Below, piece after piece: positions 39,593 through 50,500 of a stretch of 64,000 bases of DNA. Source of the DNA: an uncultured Blastocatellia bacterium (GTDB lineage: Bacteria; Acidobacteriota; Blastocatellia; Chloracidobacteriales; Chloracidobacteriaceae); assembly GCA_937934745.1 (NCBI GenBank), contig CALGZC010000008.1, positions 1-64,000 of the forward strand, read 5' to 3'. The stretch's first letter is position 1; the number at the start of each line of letters is the position of its first letter. The notes under the pieces are model-generated. The model had not been told where the DNA came from. It made no database searches and saw only the letters and a list, made by a program, of their open reading frames with translations. The position numbers and the translations under genes were made by a program.

Positions 39593-40984
39593 CTATGAGC
39601 CGGCACTCACGATGTCGGCGAGTCGCTCGACACCCCGGCGGTCATCCTGCCGAACAACATCGGGATGCGGCGTCGTCCGCCTCATCCACAGCAACAAGCA
39701 GGACGTGGCGACCAAAGCCAAAGCTTCCAAGGCAAACACACCTTGGTAAGCCAAACCGAGCTGACCGGTGATGACTTCCAGGCCGGCGCGACCGACTCCG
39801 GCAGTCAACCCGGCAAACCCCTGCGCCAGTGCCTGGGCAATCCCCCACACACCAAGATACGTGGCCGCCTGACCTGGGCGCGTCATATCCATCATCATGG
39901 ACAGAGCGCCGACGGCGAAAATGCCGCTGCCGGCGCCCAGAATAAACACGCCTACCCGCAGGGTGGCTGCTCCTAGATTGCCGGCCGCAATCACCAACAT
40001 CAGTCCGACGGTACTCAGGATGGCGCCGGTCAGCGCCATTTGCTTCCGCGACAGTCGGCGGGCAAGGACAAAGCCGGCAAACAGCATTGCTATCAACGTG
40101 GCACTGCCCCAGGTCGGCTGCAAACGTGTTGTATCGGACAGCGACATAGCAAGCACCTGGGCACCGTACGGTTCGAGCAACACATCCTGTGCATTGACCC
40201 CAAAGATACCCAGCGCGATGACGGCGAAGAAAATTTTGGAGTCCCGATCGGCGGTCATCACGGCGATTGTCTCCCGTAGCGTCGGTGGTTTGTCATCTGC
40301 GCCCGCCGATGGCTGATGACGCGGCTCGAGGCCAAGGAGGGCGGCAAACACCAGAACAACCGATAGACCCGCAACGGTGTAAAACAACTGCTCCAACACC
40401 CGATCAAGCGCAGCAGTATCTAGTGCCGTCATATCTGTCGAGAGCTTCGACAGGTTCAAATCAAAGAACTTGGCGATGAGAATACCGGTCGCCACAATCC
40501 CAAACGCCACCATCATGAACCAGGCGACGGAAATCGTCCGCGCCCGGTGTGGACCGGAAAGATCGCTCATCAGCGCCAGGTACGGCACCGAGGCCGCATT
40601 CAGACCCAGACCCCAGAGAGCAAAAGCCACACCACAGGCAATCCCACCAAGCACAGGTTGCGTGCGCATCCACTGGGCCGCGTGCAGAATCAGCAGCAGC
40701 GATGCAAACGCAACAAGCATCCCTCCGATAATGTAGGGCGTCCGCCGGTATCCCCAAAGGGGCCTTGTGTCCGAAGCGTAACCGGCCAGCGTCCGCATCG
40801 GGCAAACCACATAGTGCGCACATACAAAAACCCCTACCAAGGCGGCGCTGATTTGCCACTCGCTGATCATGACGCGGTTGAGGACGCCAAAAACCAGTAG
40901 GGCATTCATCCCAATCGTGACATTGAGCAAACCTAACCGAACTGTGCTGAATAAGGACAGAGATGGGACCGTTGGGGATGACAT
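39593..40984 (-). CDS. PucC/LhaA-family (BCD) major facilitator membrane protein
   Basis: 463 residues, 12 membrane helices. The family (PucC, LhaA, Bch2) is specific to phototrophs and helps light-harvesting or reaction-centre assembly, possibly by moving bacteriochlorophyll. Family segments include FGVLNRVMISEWQISAALVG, TLAGYASDTRPLWGYRRTPY and GIFAVGALSMMMDMTRPGQA. It lies upstream of bchP on the same strand, 378 bp away, so a joint transcript is possible. The gene shares a 265-bp divergent region with the MoaD-like gene. Confidence 0.88.
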   Translation of the reverse strand: MSSPTVPSLSLFSTVRLGLLNVTIGMNALLVFGVLNRVMISEWQISAALVGVFVCAHYVVCPMRTLAGYASDTRPLWGYRRTPYIIGGMLVAFASLLLILHAAQWMRTQPVLGGIACGVAFALWGLGLNAASVPYLALMSDLSGPHRARTISVAWFMMVAFGIVATGILIAKFFDLNLSKLSTDMTALDTAALDRVLEQLFYTVAGLSVVLVFAALLGLEPRHQPSAGADDKPPTLRETIAVMTADRDSKIFFAVIALGIFGVNAQDVLLEPYGAQVLAMSLSDTTRLQPTWGSATLIAMLFAGFVLARRLSRKQMALTGAILSTVGLMLVIAAGNLGAATLRVGVFILGAGSGIFAVGALSMMMDMTRPGQAATYLGVWGIAQALAQGFAGLTAGVGRAGLEVITGQLGLAYQGVFALEALALVATSCLLLWMRRTTPHPDVVRQDDRRGVERLADIVSAGS

Positions 40985-41180
40985 ACGGTTTTGCCTGGCT
41001 TGGAGGGAAATTCAGCTCATCTACCTACTAACCTACTTTCAACACGGCGTAAGTCAAAATGGAAAAATGTATCTTTCCGCACAAAGGCCGACGGCACCGA
41101 CGGCCGAGCGGGAGGGGGCGTTCCTGCGGGTCGCAATTGCAGACTTGAGTCGCAGCAACTCTTAACGTAAGAAGGAACTA

Positions 41181-41199
41181 CGCCGGAATTTCTCCGGCG
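41181..41199. other. Short perfect hairpin in the divergent pucC-like / MoaD-like region
   Basis: CGCCGGA-ATTTC-TCCGGCG (7-bp stem) lies about 50 bp before the MoaD-like start. It could be a 5'-leader structure or a protein-binding site; no T-tract follows on the plus strand. Confidence 0.35.
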
Positions 41200-41249
41200 G
41201 GCGCTGCGTCCTCGAACTTTTGAAGCCTGGACTGCGGAGTCTTTTCGAT

Positions 41250-41543
41250 ATGGCTGTCACTATCGAACTTTCTTCGGTGTACCTTCCCCTGACGGAGAAC
41301 ACCCGCGCCGTGTCGGTTGAAGCGAGCACGGTTGGCGAGGCGTTGCGGAAACTGACCGAAAAATACAGCAAGTTGAGCAAGGAGATTTACAACGGACGCG
41401 GACTACGGCAGCCAACCGTCAGCATTTATGTCAACAGCCGTGACATCAACACGCTGGATGACATCAACACCCGTCTGGAAAACGGTGATGTTGTCACAGT
41501 TGTGCCCTTGGTGGGGTGGAAACGCCCATACGGGGCGGTTTGA
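41250..41543 (+). CDS. MoaD/ThiS-like ubiquitin-fold protein lacking the C-terminal Gly-Gly
   Basis: 97 residues from ATG 41250, with GGAG 10 bases upstream. The beta-grasp pattern of sulphur carriers is visible: VTIELSSVYLPLTENTRAVS, VGEALRKLTEKYSKL, VSIYVNSRDINTLDD and LENGDVVTVVPLVGW. Sulphur carriers of this type end in a diglycine that is adenylated and loaded with sulphur. Here the position reads GW and is followed by seven further residues (KRPYGAV). Either a protease exposes a different end or the protein does not carry sulphur. It is followed 5 bp later by the DUF1684 lipoprotein gene. Confidence 0.85.
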   Translation: MAVTIELSSVYLPLTENTRAVSVEASTVGEALRKLTEKYSKLSKEIYNGRGLRQPTVSIYVNSRDINTLDDINTRLENGDVVTVVPLVGWKRPYGAV

Positions 41544-41548
41544 CGACA

Positions 41549-42304
41549 ATGGGGTGCGTTGGCGGTATTGATCCCGCGGGGCGGCGGACGGAAGGGTGGG
41601 GCCTTGCCGGCCGCAGCCTCCTTGTAGCCGGTATTGTATGGAGCCTCCCCGGCTGTGCCACGGATGCGCCGCGCCTCGTGCGGCCGCCGGCGGCTTCGGC
41701 CGAAGCGGCATCTGGCGGTGCTCTCACGCAGGTGCTGGAAGATCCGCTGACGCCGGTCGAAGTGGCCGCCCAAGCGATCCTGGCCCAGCGTCAGATGAAA
41801 GATCGCGCCTTCAAGCAGGCGGACGACTCACCGCTGCCACCCGACCGCCGGGCAACCTTCACGGGATTGAATTACTTCCCGTTTGACGCACGGTATCGTT
41901 TCGTCGTCAAGCTCGAACCGTGTCCGCAGGAATCCCGCATTGAAACGGCGACGACCCAGTCAGACGATGTTCGCCGCTACCGCTGCGCAGGTGTCTTTCG
42001 GTTCAAGGTGGATGATGTGCCCTGCACACTGCTGGCCCTGACACCGGACCTAGGTGTTCCCGATGCTGCGCCAGATCTGTTTATCCCGTTTCGGGACGCG
42101 ACCTCGGGTCAGGAAACGTATGCTGCCGGGCGCTACCTACAGCTCAAACGACGAAGTCCAGAAGCAGCCTATGTTTTGGACTTCAACCAGGCGTTTAATC
42201 CCTACTGCGCGTACGGGGGCAACTACAGCTGTCCCCTTCCACCGCCGGAAAATCACCTACCGGTAGCAATTCGCGCCGGCGAAAAGCAGCCATCTTGGGA
42301 CTGA
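41549..42304 (+). CDS. DUF1684-family lipoprotein
   Basis: 251 residues from ATG 41549 (GTG 41516 is an alternative). A lipoprotein signal ends in LPG-C (WSLPGCATD). The conserved DUF1684 region includes FTGLNYFPFDARYRFVVKL, a GRYLQLKRR segment and the C-terminal DFNQAFNPYCAYGGNYSCP, PPPENHLPVAIRAGEK. The family is widespread but has no established function. It is probably co-transcribed with the MoaD-like gene, 5 bp upstream. Confidence 0.88.
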   Translation: MGCVGGIDPAGRRTEGWGLAGRSLLVAGIVWSLPGCATDAPRLVRPPAASAEAASGGALTQVLEDPLTPVEVAAQAILAQRQMKDRAFKQADDSPLPPDRRATFTGLNYFPFDARYRFVVKLEPCPQESRIETATTQSDDVRRYRCAGVFRFKVDDVPCTLLALTPDLGVPDAAPDLFIPFRDATSGQETYAAGRYLQLKRRSPEAAYVLDFNQAFNPYCAYGGNYSCPLPPPENHLPVAIRAGEKQPSWD

Positions 42305-42858
42305 GGGGATCGCCGAGAGCCAAGCTGGACGCGGAGAAGCTGGCCTGAACTAAGAAGCTGGGCCTGTAGGTGTCGGCGCACAACACAACCGGGAGCCGGC
42401 GGAGGCAGAGGGCACGCAGGCCAGAGGCGCGCAGCACTGTTGCTCAACCTTGGTTGCTAAACGCACGGCGCGACGTTCTACTGCCCCAAACGTAGAGGTG
42501 ACTGCCGACGCACGGCATCCCGCATGCCGGCAGGCACTGGAAGCGCAGGGGCAGGCAAAACAATGCGACATCCGACCAGCTTCTCTGCCACAGGGTGCGT
42601 TTTTCAACTACTATTACTATTGTTGGTGAACACTCGGACGGCGTTCCGATGGGTTGTTCTGTGGAACGGTGGATGGAAACCCTCATGCTCAGCCGGTGCC
42701 TCCGGAACGGAAGGCCGCTTGGTGATACGCGGCTTGAGTCACACGCCGGTCAGGGCTATCGTCAGACACACTGCCCGGTTAGGACTGACCGACAACCGGC
42801 CGCGCCGTCCTGCCCATCTCTGCCGGCCATAACCGCCTATTGAGCGAGGTGCTTTGCC
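42305..42858. other. 554-bp non-coding stretch before the SpoVR gene
   Basis: Short frames overlap here, but none has a supported start or recognisable content; one at 42524-42832 has a short hydrophobic run. No RNA gene is seen. It is probably the leader and promoter region of the SpoVR-ThiC operon. Confidence 0.45.
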
Positions 42859-44274
42859 GTGGACAAAGAAATCGCCGATCTTGAGCAATCCCTGGAGCGT
42901 ATTTGGGCGATTGCCCGTGATTTTGGGTTAGACCCGTTTCCGGTCAACTTCGAGATTGTTCCTGCGACGGTGATGTACGAAATCGGCTCGTATGCCCTAC
43001 CGGGACGTTTCTCACACTGGACATTCGGCAAGGCTTACCACCGGATGAAAACCCTGTATGACTTTGGGCTATCGCGCATTTACGAAGTTGTCATCAACAC
43101 CAATCCGGCCTACGGCTTTCTGCTGGATACCAATTCACCGTTGCAGAACAAGCTTGTGATGGCCCATGTCCTCGGGCACGTGGATTTCTTCAAAAACAAC
43201 GCTTACTTTGCCTATACCAACCGCCGGATGGTGGATGAGGTCAATCTCCATGCAGCACGCATTGAGGAATACGAATTCAAATATGGACGCAAAATCGTCG
43301 AAGCTTTCTTAGACGCCGTACTGTCTATTGAGGAGCACATTGATCCTGATTTCTTTATTCGTAAGGAACGGAATGTTCCTGCTTCGCCGGAAAAGAAAAA
43401 GCCTGCACCGGGCAAGGAAAATCCCTTTGAAGACATCCTCCGGCTTGGTGAAAAGCCGGTGACTGAAACCATGCCCTCGCCTAAGCGGAAACCCGGTGAG
43501 CCTGTCTATCCTGAAAAAGACCTGGTCTGGTTTATTGCGACCTATTCACCGGTGCTCGAAGACTGGCAGCGCGACATCATGATGATGATTCATGATGAAA
43601 TGCTGTATTTTGTTCCACAAATGCAGACGAAGATCATGAATGAAGGCTGGGCTAGTTACTGGCATGCGCGCATCATGCGTGAGCTGTGCGAAAGTACAGA
43701 TGAGTTTGTCGAATTTGCAGAACTCCACGCCTCGGTTGTGTCACCACACAAAGGACAACTCAACCCGTATTACCTGGGCTTTAAAATTTTTGAAGATATT
43801 GAGCGCCGCTGGGACAACCCGACACCGGAGGAGCGCGAAGCCTACGGCCGCCCCGGCGGTCAAGGGCGTGAAAAAATCTTTGAGGTGCGCGAAGTCGACA
43901 ATGACGTGTCGTTTTTGCGCAATTACCTGACCGAGGAACTCGTTGAAGAGCTTGACCTCTATGTGTACGAGTTGGTGGACGACGAGGAGTGGACCATCAC
44001 CGAAAAACAGTGGGAGCGCGTCCGGGATCAGTTAGTAGCCAACATGACCAACTTTGGGTTTCCTTACATTGAGGTCACGGATGGCGACTACAACCGCAAC
44101 CGTGAGCTGTACCTGACGCACCGGTTTGAAGGGGCGGAGTTGGACTTAAAGTATGCCCGCAAAGTCCTGGAGTATGTCTATCAACTCTGGGGACGTCCGG
44201 TTCATTTGGAAACGCGCGTGGATAATGAGCCACGCACGCTGCATTACGATGGTAGTAGCCACGGTGAAGATTAG
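42859..44274 (+). CDS. SpoVR-family protein
   Basis: 471 residues from GTG 42859, with GAGG about 10 bases upstream. The family is named for a Bacillus cortex protein and is widespread; in other bacteria it is linked to stress operons with PrkA and YeaH, neither of which is present here. Typical segments are [38 protein letters not shown] and [19 protein letters not shown]. An acidic region with a Lys/Pro-rich insert (residues about 165-215) interrupts the middle. ThiC begins 76 bp downstream. The molecular function is unknown. Confidence 0.92.
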   Translation: MDKEIADLEQSLERIWAIARDFGLDPFPVNFEIVPATVMYEIGSYALPGRFSHWTFGKAYHRMKTLYDFGLSRIYEVVINTNPAYGFLLDTNSPLQNKLVMAHVLGHVDFFKNNAYFAYTNRRMVDEVNLHAARIEEYEFKYGRKIVEAFLDAVLSIEEHIDPDFFIRKERNVPASPEKKKPAPGKENPFEDILRLGEKPVTETMPSPKRKPGEPVYPEKDLVWFIATYSPVLEDWQRDIMMMIHDEMLYFVPQMQTKIMNEGWASYWHARIMRELCESTDEFVEFAELHASVVSPHKGQLNPYYLGFKIFEDIERRWDNPTPEEREAYGRPGGQGREKIFEVREVDNDVSFLRNYLTEELVEELDLYVYELVDDEEWTITEKQWERVRDQLVANMTNFGFPYIEVTDGDYNRNRELYLTHRFEGAELDLKYARKVLEYVYQLWGRPVHLETRVDNEPRTLHYDGSSHGED

Positions 44275-44350
44275 CGGCACTTGATGCCTCGATGACTTCA
44301 TGATCCCCGGACCGGGCGGATCCGACGCTTGAATAAGGGAGGAAACCACC

Positions 44351-45703
44351 GTGCGTGGTGAGTATCAGACGCTTCGCATGCTGGCCCTGGAGGGCAAAAT
44401 CACCGGGGAAATGATCGCTGTCGCCGAAGATGAGCGGCTAGACCCAGAATTTATCCGCCAGGGACTTGCCGACGGGACAATTGTCATTCCCAAAAACATC
44501 TACCACGACTTCCGCCCGATTGGGATCGGCAAGGGACTGCGGACAAAGGTTAACGCCAATATCGGCGCGTCGGGCTACCACCAGTTGCTTGAAGAGGAAA
44601 TCATCAAGCTGCGCACTGCCGTTCAGTACGGTGCCGACAGCGTCATGGACCTCTCCACGGGTACTGACCTGGACTTGATCCGTGAAACGCTCATCCGTGA
44701 AAGCCCGCTGATGTTGGGGACGGTGCCGATTTACCAAGTGGCAGCCGAAGGCTCCATTTTGAAGATGGACCCGGAAACATTGTTCGCCGTGATTGAGAAA
44801 CAAGCCCGGCAAGGCGTGGACTACATGACGGTGCACTGCGGCGTCACAAAGGAAACAGTTGCAAAGTTACGCCGTCACCAGCGGATTGAGGGCATTGTCA
44901 GTCGTGGCGGAGCGCTGCTGGCAGCTTATATTGAGGCGACGGGGAACGAAAATCCTCTCTATGAGCAGTTTGACCGTTTGTGCGACATCTTTGCGCGGTA
45001 CGATGTGACCTTTTCGCTCGGTGACGGGCTGCGGCCGGGCGCAACCGGTGATGCCAGCGACCGCGGTCAGTTGGCTGAACTCCTCGTGCTCGGCGAACTA
45101 GTGGCGCGCGCACGTGACAAGGGCTGTCAGGTGATGGTGGAAGGCCCGGGCCATGTTCCGCTTGACCAGATTGTAGCAAACGTCCAGCTCCAGAAGCGCG
45201 TTTGCGACGGCGCGCCGTTTTACGTGTTAGGGCCGCTGACCTGCGACGTCGCGCCGGGCTACGACCATATTACCGGTGCAATCGGCGGTGCTATTGCGGC
45301 TGCCGCCGGTACGGATATGCTGTGCTATGTGACACCGGCCGAACATTTGCGCCTCCCCGACCGGCAAGATGTGATTGAAGGCGTGATTGCGACGCGGATT
45401 GCGGCGCATTCGGGTGATTTGGTCAAGGGGGTCAAGGGCGCCAAGGCGTGGAACGATCAGATGTCCCGCTACCGGAAACAACTGGATTGGGACGGGATGT
45501 TCCGGTTGGCGATGGACCCGGAGAAAGCACGGCGGTACAAGGAGGAATCTGAAGCGGCGAATGCCAAGGTCTGCTCCATGTGCGGCAGTCTGTGCTCGAT
45601 CAATCTGGACAACGCTGCGCTTGAGAAATTTGCCCGCGAACAACCGGACACGTCGGAGAAAGTCATCGGCACGGGGTCGGCAACGGTCGCTGTCGGGCGC
45701 TGA
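44351..45703 (+). CDS. thiC: Phosphomethylpyrimidine synthase (short form)
   Basis: 450 residues from GTG 44351. ThiC is a radical-SAM enzyme that rearranges aminoimidazole ribotide into the HMP-P pyrimidine of thiamine. Features include [63 protein letters not shown] and [11 protein letters not shown]. The C-terminal iron-sulphur motif reads C408-S-M-C411-G-S-L-C415, a CX2CX3C spacing, one residue shorter than the CX2CX4C of E. coli ThiC. Short-form ThiC paralogues (BzaF) make hydroxybenzimidazole for cobamides and cannot be excluded. No TPP riboswitch is seen in the 76-bp leader. Confidence 0.9.
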   Translation: MRGEYQTLRMLALEGKITGEMIAVAEDERLDPEFIRQGLADGTIVIPKNIYHDFRPIGIGKGLRTKVNANIGASGYHQLLEEEIIKLRTAVQYGADSVMDLSTGTDLDLIRETLIRESPLMLGTVPIYQVAAEGSILKMDPETLFAVIEKQARQGVDYMTVHCGVTKETVAKLRRHQRIEGIVSRGGALLAAYIEATGNENPLYEQFDRLCDIFARYDVTFSLGDGLRPGATGDASDRGQLAELLVLGELVARARDKGCQVMVEGPGHVPLDQIVANVQLQKRVCDGAPFYVLGPLTCDVAPGYDHITGAIGGAIAAAAGTDMLCYVTPAEHLRLPDRQDVIEGVIATRIAAHSGDLVKGVKGAKAWNDQMSRYRKQLDWDGMFRLAMDPEKARRYKEESEAANAKVCSMCGSLCSINLDNAALEKFAREQPDTSEKVIGTGSATVAVGR

Positions 45704-45788
45704 AGTCACGCGCGTCGGCTTGAAAAGCCGCTTGACATTAGGCGTCAGCCCACCTACCCTGTCGTTCTCCGGCATTGGGTGCGGTCAC

Positions 45789-45863
45789 GGGCGGTTAGCT
45801 CAGTGGTAGAGCATCGGTCTTACACACCGGAGGTCACTGGTTCGAGCCCAGTACCGCCCACCA
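45789..45863 (+). tRNA. tRNA-Val (TAC)
   Basis: GGGCGGT pairs with ACCGCCC; the anticodon loop CTTACAC carries TAC; the T arm is ACTGGTTCGAGCCCAGT. CCA is encoded (45861-45863). The anticodon reads GUA/GUG valine codons. Confidence 0.97.
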
Positions 45864-45928
45864 CGTCACAGGCGAACGGTCGTAGGCGATGTGGTTTGCC
45901 GGAGCAGACAGGTTGTGAGGTAAATTGT

Positions 45929-46005
<77 letters not shown>

Positions 46006-46015
46006 CACTTTCACG

Positions 46016-46060
46016 GGGAAAAGCCGTTCTTCAGCGCGTGGAGGGCGGCTTTTCCCTTTT
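46016..46060 (+). terminator. Intrinsic terminator after the tRNA pair
   Basis: GGGAAAAGCCG pairs perfectly with CGGCTTTTCCC over an about 19-base loop and is followed by TTTT. It lies 10 bp past tRNA-Asp and is the clearest intrinsic terminator in the window. Confidence 0.8.
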
Positions 46061-46104
46061 CCTTGCCTATCGCACGTCTGACTTGTCCCGGCTGCCCTGC
46101 ACCC

Positions 46105-46581
46105 ATGCCGCTCACTCATACTGACGAAACCGGACGGGTCGCCATGGTGGATGTGACGGACAAACCTTCCACCGACCGAACGGCTGTCGCCACCGGGGCA
46201 GTGTACATGCAACCGGAAACACTCGATGCCATTCGGGCACGAACGACGCCAAAAGGCGATCCGCTTGAAACGGCACGGTTGGCGGGGATTCTGGCTGCGA
46301 AGCAAACCGACCGCTTGATTCCGCTCTGCCATACGTTGCCGCTGACCTATGTCAACGTCGAGTTGACGCTTTCAGCCGACCACATTGCGATTACGGCAAC
46401 GGCACGCACGCGCGCCGGCACCGGCGTTGAGATGGAAGCCCTCACGGCCGTGAGTGTGGCGGCGCTAACGTTATTTGATATGTGCAAGGCCATTGATCGG
46501 ACCATGCGGATTACTGACATTCGGGTGCAATCCAAAACCGGTGGCAAGTCTGACCGGAGCACTGCCGGTGGGGAAGCGTAA
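46105..46581 (+). CDS. moaC: Molybdenum cofactor synthesis protein MoaC
   Basis: 158 residues from ATG 46105. MoaC with MoaA converts GTP to cyclic pyranopterin monophosphate, the first step of molybdopterin synthesis. Typical segments are [38 protein letters not shown], the [20 protein letters not shown] region and [17 protein letters not shown] 46063 is an alternative start with no better ribosome site. The cheR gene begins 2 bp after its stop codon. Confidence 0.95.
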   Translation: MPLTHTDETGRVAMVDVTDKPSTDRTAVATGAVYMQPETLDAIRARTTPKGDPLETARLAGILAAKQTDRLIPLCHTLPLTYVNVELTLSADHIAITATARTRAGTGVEMEALTAVSVAALTLFDMCKAIDRTMRITDIRVQSKTGGKSDRSTAGGEA

Positions 46582-46583
46582 GG

Positions 46584-47429
46584 ATGCCGGCTAGGAAGCG
46601 ACAACCGTCCAATCCCCATTTTCCACTTCTGGAACGGGCGCTGGCCGATGTGTACGGTTGGGCTCCAAACGTCGGCCTGCGGGCGGCATTGCAGGCCGTC
46701 GTCACAGACAAAGCGCGGCGCTTGCTGTTCGATGAGGTCACATACTGCCGTGTGGCAGCGCAGTCACCCGGTGAACTGCATTCGGTCGCCGAAGAAATTG
46801 CCCTGGGAGAAACGAGCTTCTTTCGTGAACCGGAGCAGTTTCGTGCGCTATGGCACCTTGTGCTGCCGGAACTCATTGAGAAACGGTCCGGCGTCAAGCG
46901 GCTTCGATTGTGGAGCGCCGGGTGTTCGACGGGTGAAGAGCCGTTTTCACTGGCCATGTTACTGGAGGATTTGCTCGGTGATGCGCCTGACTGGCGACTT
47001 GAAATTCTGGCCGTCGATCTGCGCAGTAAAGCGCTACTGCATGCCAGTCAGGGGCGCTACCATCCGCTCCAGTTGCGCAATCTTGACCCGACGTTGCGTG
47101 ACCGCTTTTTCCACGGGGTCTATGCGCCGGATGCGCCGCCGGGTGAACTTGACCGGCGACTGCGGCGCAACATTCGGCTCCGTCACGCCAATCTCTATGA
47201 CCCGCACCTGTGGCAGCACCTGCCAGGGCCGTTTGATGTCATTGTATGCAGTAATGTCCTGACCCACATGCACCACACGGCCATTCAGCAAACAACTACC
47301 CGTCTGCAACAAGCGCTGGCACCGGGCGGCTATCTGCTCGTGGGGAGTACAGAAGCCGGCCTTGTCGCCCAACCGCGTTTACGCCCCTCACCGACGCTGC
47401 CCGGCGGCTTTTTCCACCGGAACGAGTAA
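46584..47429 (+). CDS. cheR: CheR-type chemoreceptor methyltransferase
   Basis: 281 residues. CheR methylates glutamates of methyl-accepting chemotaxis proteins with S-adenosylmethionine. The SAM-binding motif LRLWSAGCSTGEEPFSLAML, the EIALGETSFFREPEQF region and PFDVIVCSNVLTHMH are present. It follows moaC with a 2-bp gap, so the two are co-transcribed, an unusual pairing. No other chemotaxis gene is in the window; it may serve a remote cluster or another signalling pathway. Confidence 0.92.
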   Translation: MPARKRQPSNPHFPLLERALADVYGWAPNVGLRAALQAVVTDKARRLLFDEVTYCRVAAQSPGELHSVAEEIALGETSFFREPEQFRALWHLVLPELIEKRSGVKRLRLWSAGCSTGEEPFSLAMLLEDLLGDAPDWRLEILAVDLRSKALLHASQGRYHPLQLRNLDPTLRDRFFHGVYAPDAPPGELDRRLRRNIRLRHANLYDPHLWQHLPGPFDVIVCSNVLTHMHHTAIQQTTTRLQQALAPGGYLLVGSTEAGLVAQPRLRPSPTLPGGFFHRNE

Positions 47430-47565
47430 AAAACCGTGGGGCGCTTGTTCACGGCATCCTCCCGACACCGTCCAACTGCGTCTCGCCTGGCGAAGAACTC
47501 GGTCTTGAGGCTGCGTCGCAAGCAATCGTCCAACTGTGCAGTCTTCGCAGTGACGGTGTGGTGAA

Positions 47566-50500
47566 CTAAAACCGCTTGGTCACACGCACGTCAAACCCAA
47601 AGTTACCTTGCTGGTCACGCAAACCGATAATCGAAAGATTGTTTCGCAGGCGATACTCAATGAGAATAATCTGCTCCTCGGCTGTGGCCAGATTGGTTGA
47701 GAAGGTCACAGTCAGGTCCTTTGTAATCCGTCGTCCGACGGTTAGCCGTGCCGTCGGATCACCCCCGCGGCCGACAAGCAACGGGTCAATTTGAAACCGA
47801 TTGATCCCGAACAGTCGTCCGGTCTGCTCTTCAATGCGCTCGGTCAACAACTCGGACAGCAACGTCGTCGCGGCGCTGATGTTTGCCTGCTGGGCAGCCG
47901 TCATCGTATTGGCGATCTCTGGTGGCGGCAACCGCCCGGTAGCCAGTAAGGACAGAATACTTGACTGGGGCAAGTTGGGTTCGGAACGCAAAATCGGGTT
48001 GAAGTTGTCGGCCGTCCCGGTCAGGCCGACAATGATGCGATAGCCCTGAATGGTTGCCTCGGCCTGAATATCATAGAACGTTCCGCCTGTTGGTCCTTCG
48101 GGTAGGGAGACAACGCCACGTGTCACTTCAAAGCGGTCATTACGAAACTCCAACTGCCCGCGCGTAATAAGAATCCGGCCGGAAACGTCGGGATTGTCCA
48201 GCGAACCGCGCAGACGCAGCGAGGCCGACCCAACGACGTCCGCAATGTTGTTCCGAATAAACAGCGTATCGGGCGCTTCAACACGCACGTCAAGCGTCGT
48301 AAACGTGCTGCGCCGGTCACGTGTTTGAAGAGAGGTGCCAACGCCGCCCAAACCGATAAACTGGGTGCGCACCAGCGTCGCCAAATCGGTGTTGGTTGTG
48401 TATTCAGCCCGCTTAATGCGCACCACGCCACTCAAAACCTGTAGCGACCGATTTCCCTGCAGGATCAGATCGCCATCGGCCAGCGACCGAATATCGCGGG
48501 GATACTTCACGCGGATGTTTTCCGCACGCAATCCAAAACGCCACCGCACGTCGGTCAGCCTTTCAAAAACGGCCCCACCTGTCGCTTCAATCTTGCCGCC
48601 GCCGGCATCGGCCGTCAGTGTTTCGATTTGCGCCCGGTTGGCGTTGAACAAGATGCGCCCGCCGCCGTTTTCAATTGCCAGCGGAAATTCCGTAATCCGC
48701 AGGCCAAAGTCGTCAATATCGGTGTAGCCCGTCAGACGTGGATTCAGCAAGCTCCCGGTGATCTTCGCCTTAATGGTCAACAAACCACGGGAAGTCACCC
48801 GTCTCGAAAACGCCCGCAGCAGCTTGAGATCAATGCGCCCCTCGGCCGTAATGACGTCGCGTCCGCCGGTCAGGCCTAGCCGTCCACTCAGGTTCAGTGA
48901 AGTGGTATCGCCTTGTTCATCTTTCAGGTGAAACTGCGTGAAGTCCAGGGCGCGGTCGCTGAGCGAAAACCGGAGTGGCCCATCGTTGACCACAATGTAG
49001 TTGTCAACCGTTGCCCCCAGCTCACCCAACGGCACAATCAGACGCAGGGTGGCAATGTCGCCGGTGAGGGTGAGTTTGCCGGTCGTGAAGCCACCGACAT
49101 CGGTTGCCGGATCAACGCTGTAGAGCGGGCCGGACAAGCGCAGCCGCCCGGTGATGTCACCCCGGAGGTTCTGCGGCCCGATGTCAAAAACGGCCAGAAC
49201 CGGTGTGAGCGGCGTTTGGTCGAAGTCGAATTGGCTTTCAACCAGCAGCGCCAGCTCGCCATCTGGGTTGAGGTACGTCACGGTGGCATCAGCGTAGTAG
49301 GTATAGTCACGGTACCGCGCTGCAAGCCTGACGGCAGCTTGTTCACCGGCAGTATCGCTGGCGGCAGTCAACCGCACATCCGTAAAGTCGTCCCCTGCAA
49401 CGGTTAGCTTGTCGCTGCCCACTTGAAGGGCAAAGTCAAGGTGGCCGGACAAGATGCGGTTGACGGTTGAAGTTGAGGTGGCGTCGAACGTGACCAAACC
49501 GGTAACGGATAAGTCTGACCGTCCAACGGCACGCGCCAAGGTCATCACGTCGAGGCCGTCTGAACGTAAGGTCACACTGTAGGCACCATCTGCCGGACGA
49601 TAGCTCCCATAGCCGGTGACAACACCGGATGGAAAGCGCGCTTCAAGTCCTTTCAGCGTCAAGCCATTGTCCTGGAACACCACCCGTGCTTCACCGCGCT
49701 TCAGGTCTCCAAGTGGCGTTTTGACCATTGTCAACGCCAGTGTGCCGCCACCGCGCACCTGCTCAACGACTGTCACCCAGTCCCGTGGCGACAGTCCGAC
49801 TTGCAGTGCCTTGAGCGTTGGCAGCCCGGTCAGAGCAAGCTTCCCATCGGCGCGTCCACCTAGGGCACTGAGCTGCTCGCCGAGCGCCTTGGTCGCCGGT
49901 ATGGCACGGGCAATGGCACCGAGCGAAGTCAACTTGAGTTCGTATGCATCGAGCTTGACGCGCGTCGGTCGGTTGTCCGTCCAACCGCTGTCAAAGGCGA
50001 CGATCAGGCAGCCGCCGTCGGGCTGAACCAGCGAGGCTTCTCTGACAATCACGCCAGTCGGAGAGGTCTCAAACTCAATGGCGGCGCGTCCGATATGCTG
50101 GTCGTTGACACGAATATCCCCGACGCTGGCCGTGCCGGCAGCAGTGAGCGCCGATAGCTTACCGGAAACCAGCTTACCGGAAACTGTTGCCGTGATGTCA
50201 CCGGTGCCGTACACCTCCAGTCGGGTGTCTGCGGTTTGGTCCGCCGAAGCCGGCAGGGTGAGGCCAAGCCGACGGGCTAGAATTTGCACTTCGTGGACTT
50301 CCGGTGTGTGATAGTCGAGTGTGGCTTCGACGGCACGCGCCCGCCAACGGTAACGCCCAGAACCGGTCAGCGTCCCCTGCCCGACATGCGCGACCAGTGA
50401 TTCAACGGCTACGACGCCCGGTGTTATGACCACCCGCGCTTCGGTTGTCAGGGGCAGCTTGTCGGCGTCAGGCGCACCTTCCGGCGGTGGCGACTGTCCG

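Noticed and set aside
41068-41083. TGT-N10-ACA palindrome upstream of the PucC-like gene as a PpsR/CrtJ site
   Set aside because: PpsR sites have a 12-base spacer; here it is 10, and no second site is present.
42524-42832. A 102-codon frame with a leucine-rich run
   Set aside because: No domain or signal is visible, and competing frames overlap in the same spacer.
44275-44350. TPP riboswitch before thiC
   Set aside because: The leader is only 76 bp and lacks the conserved CTGAGA and related helices.
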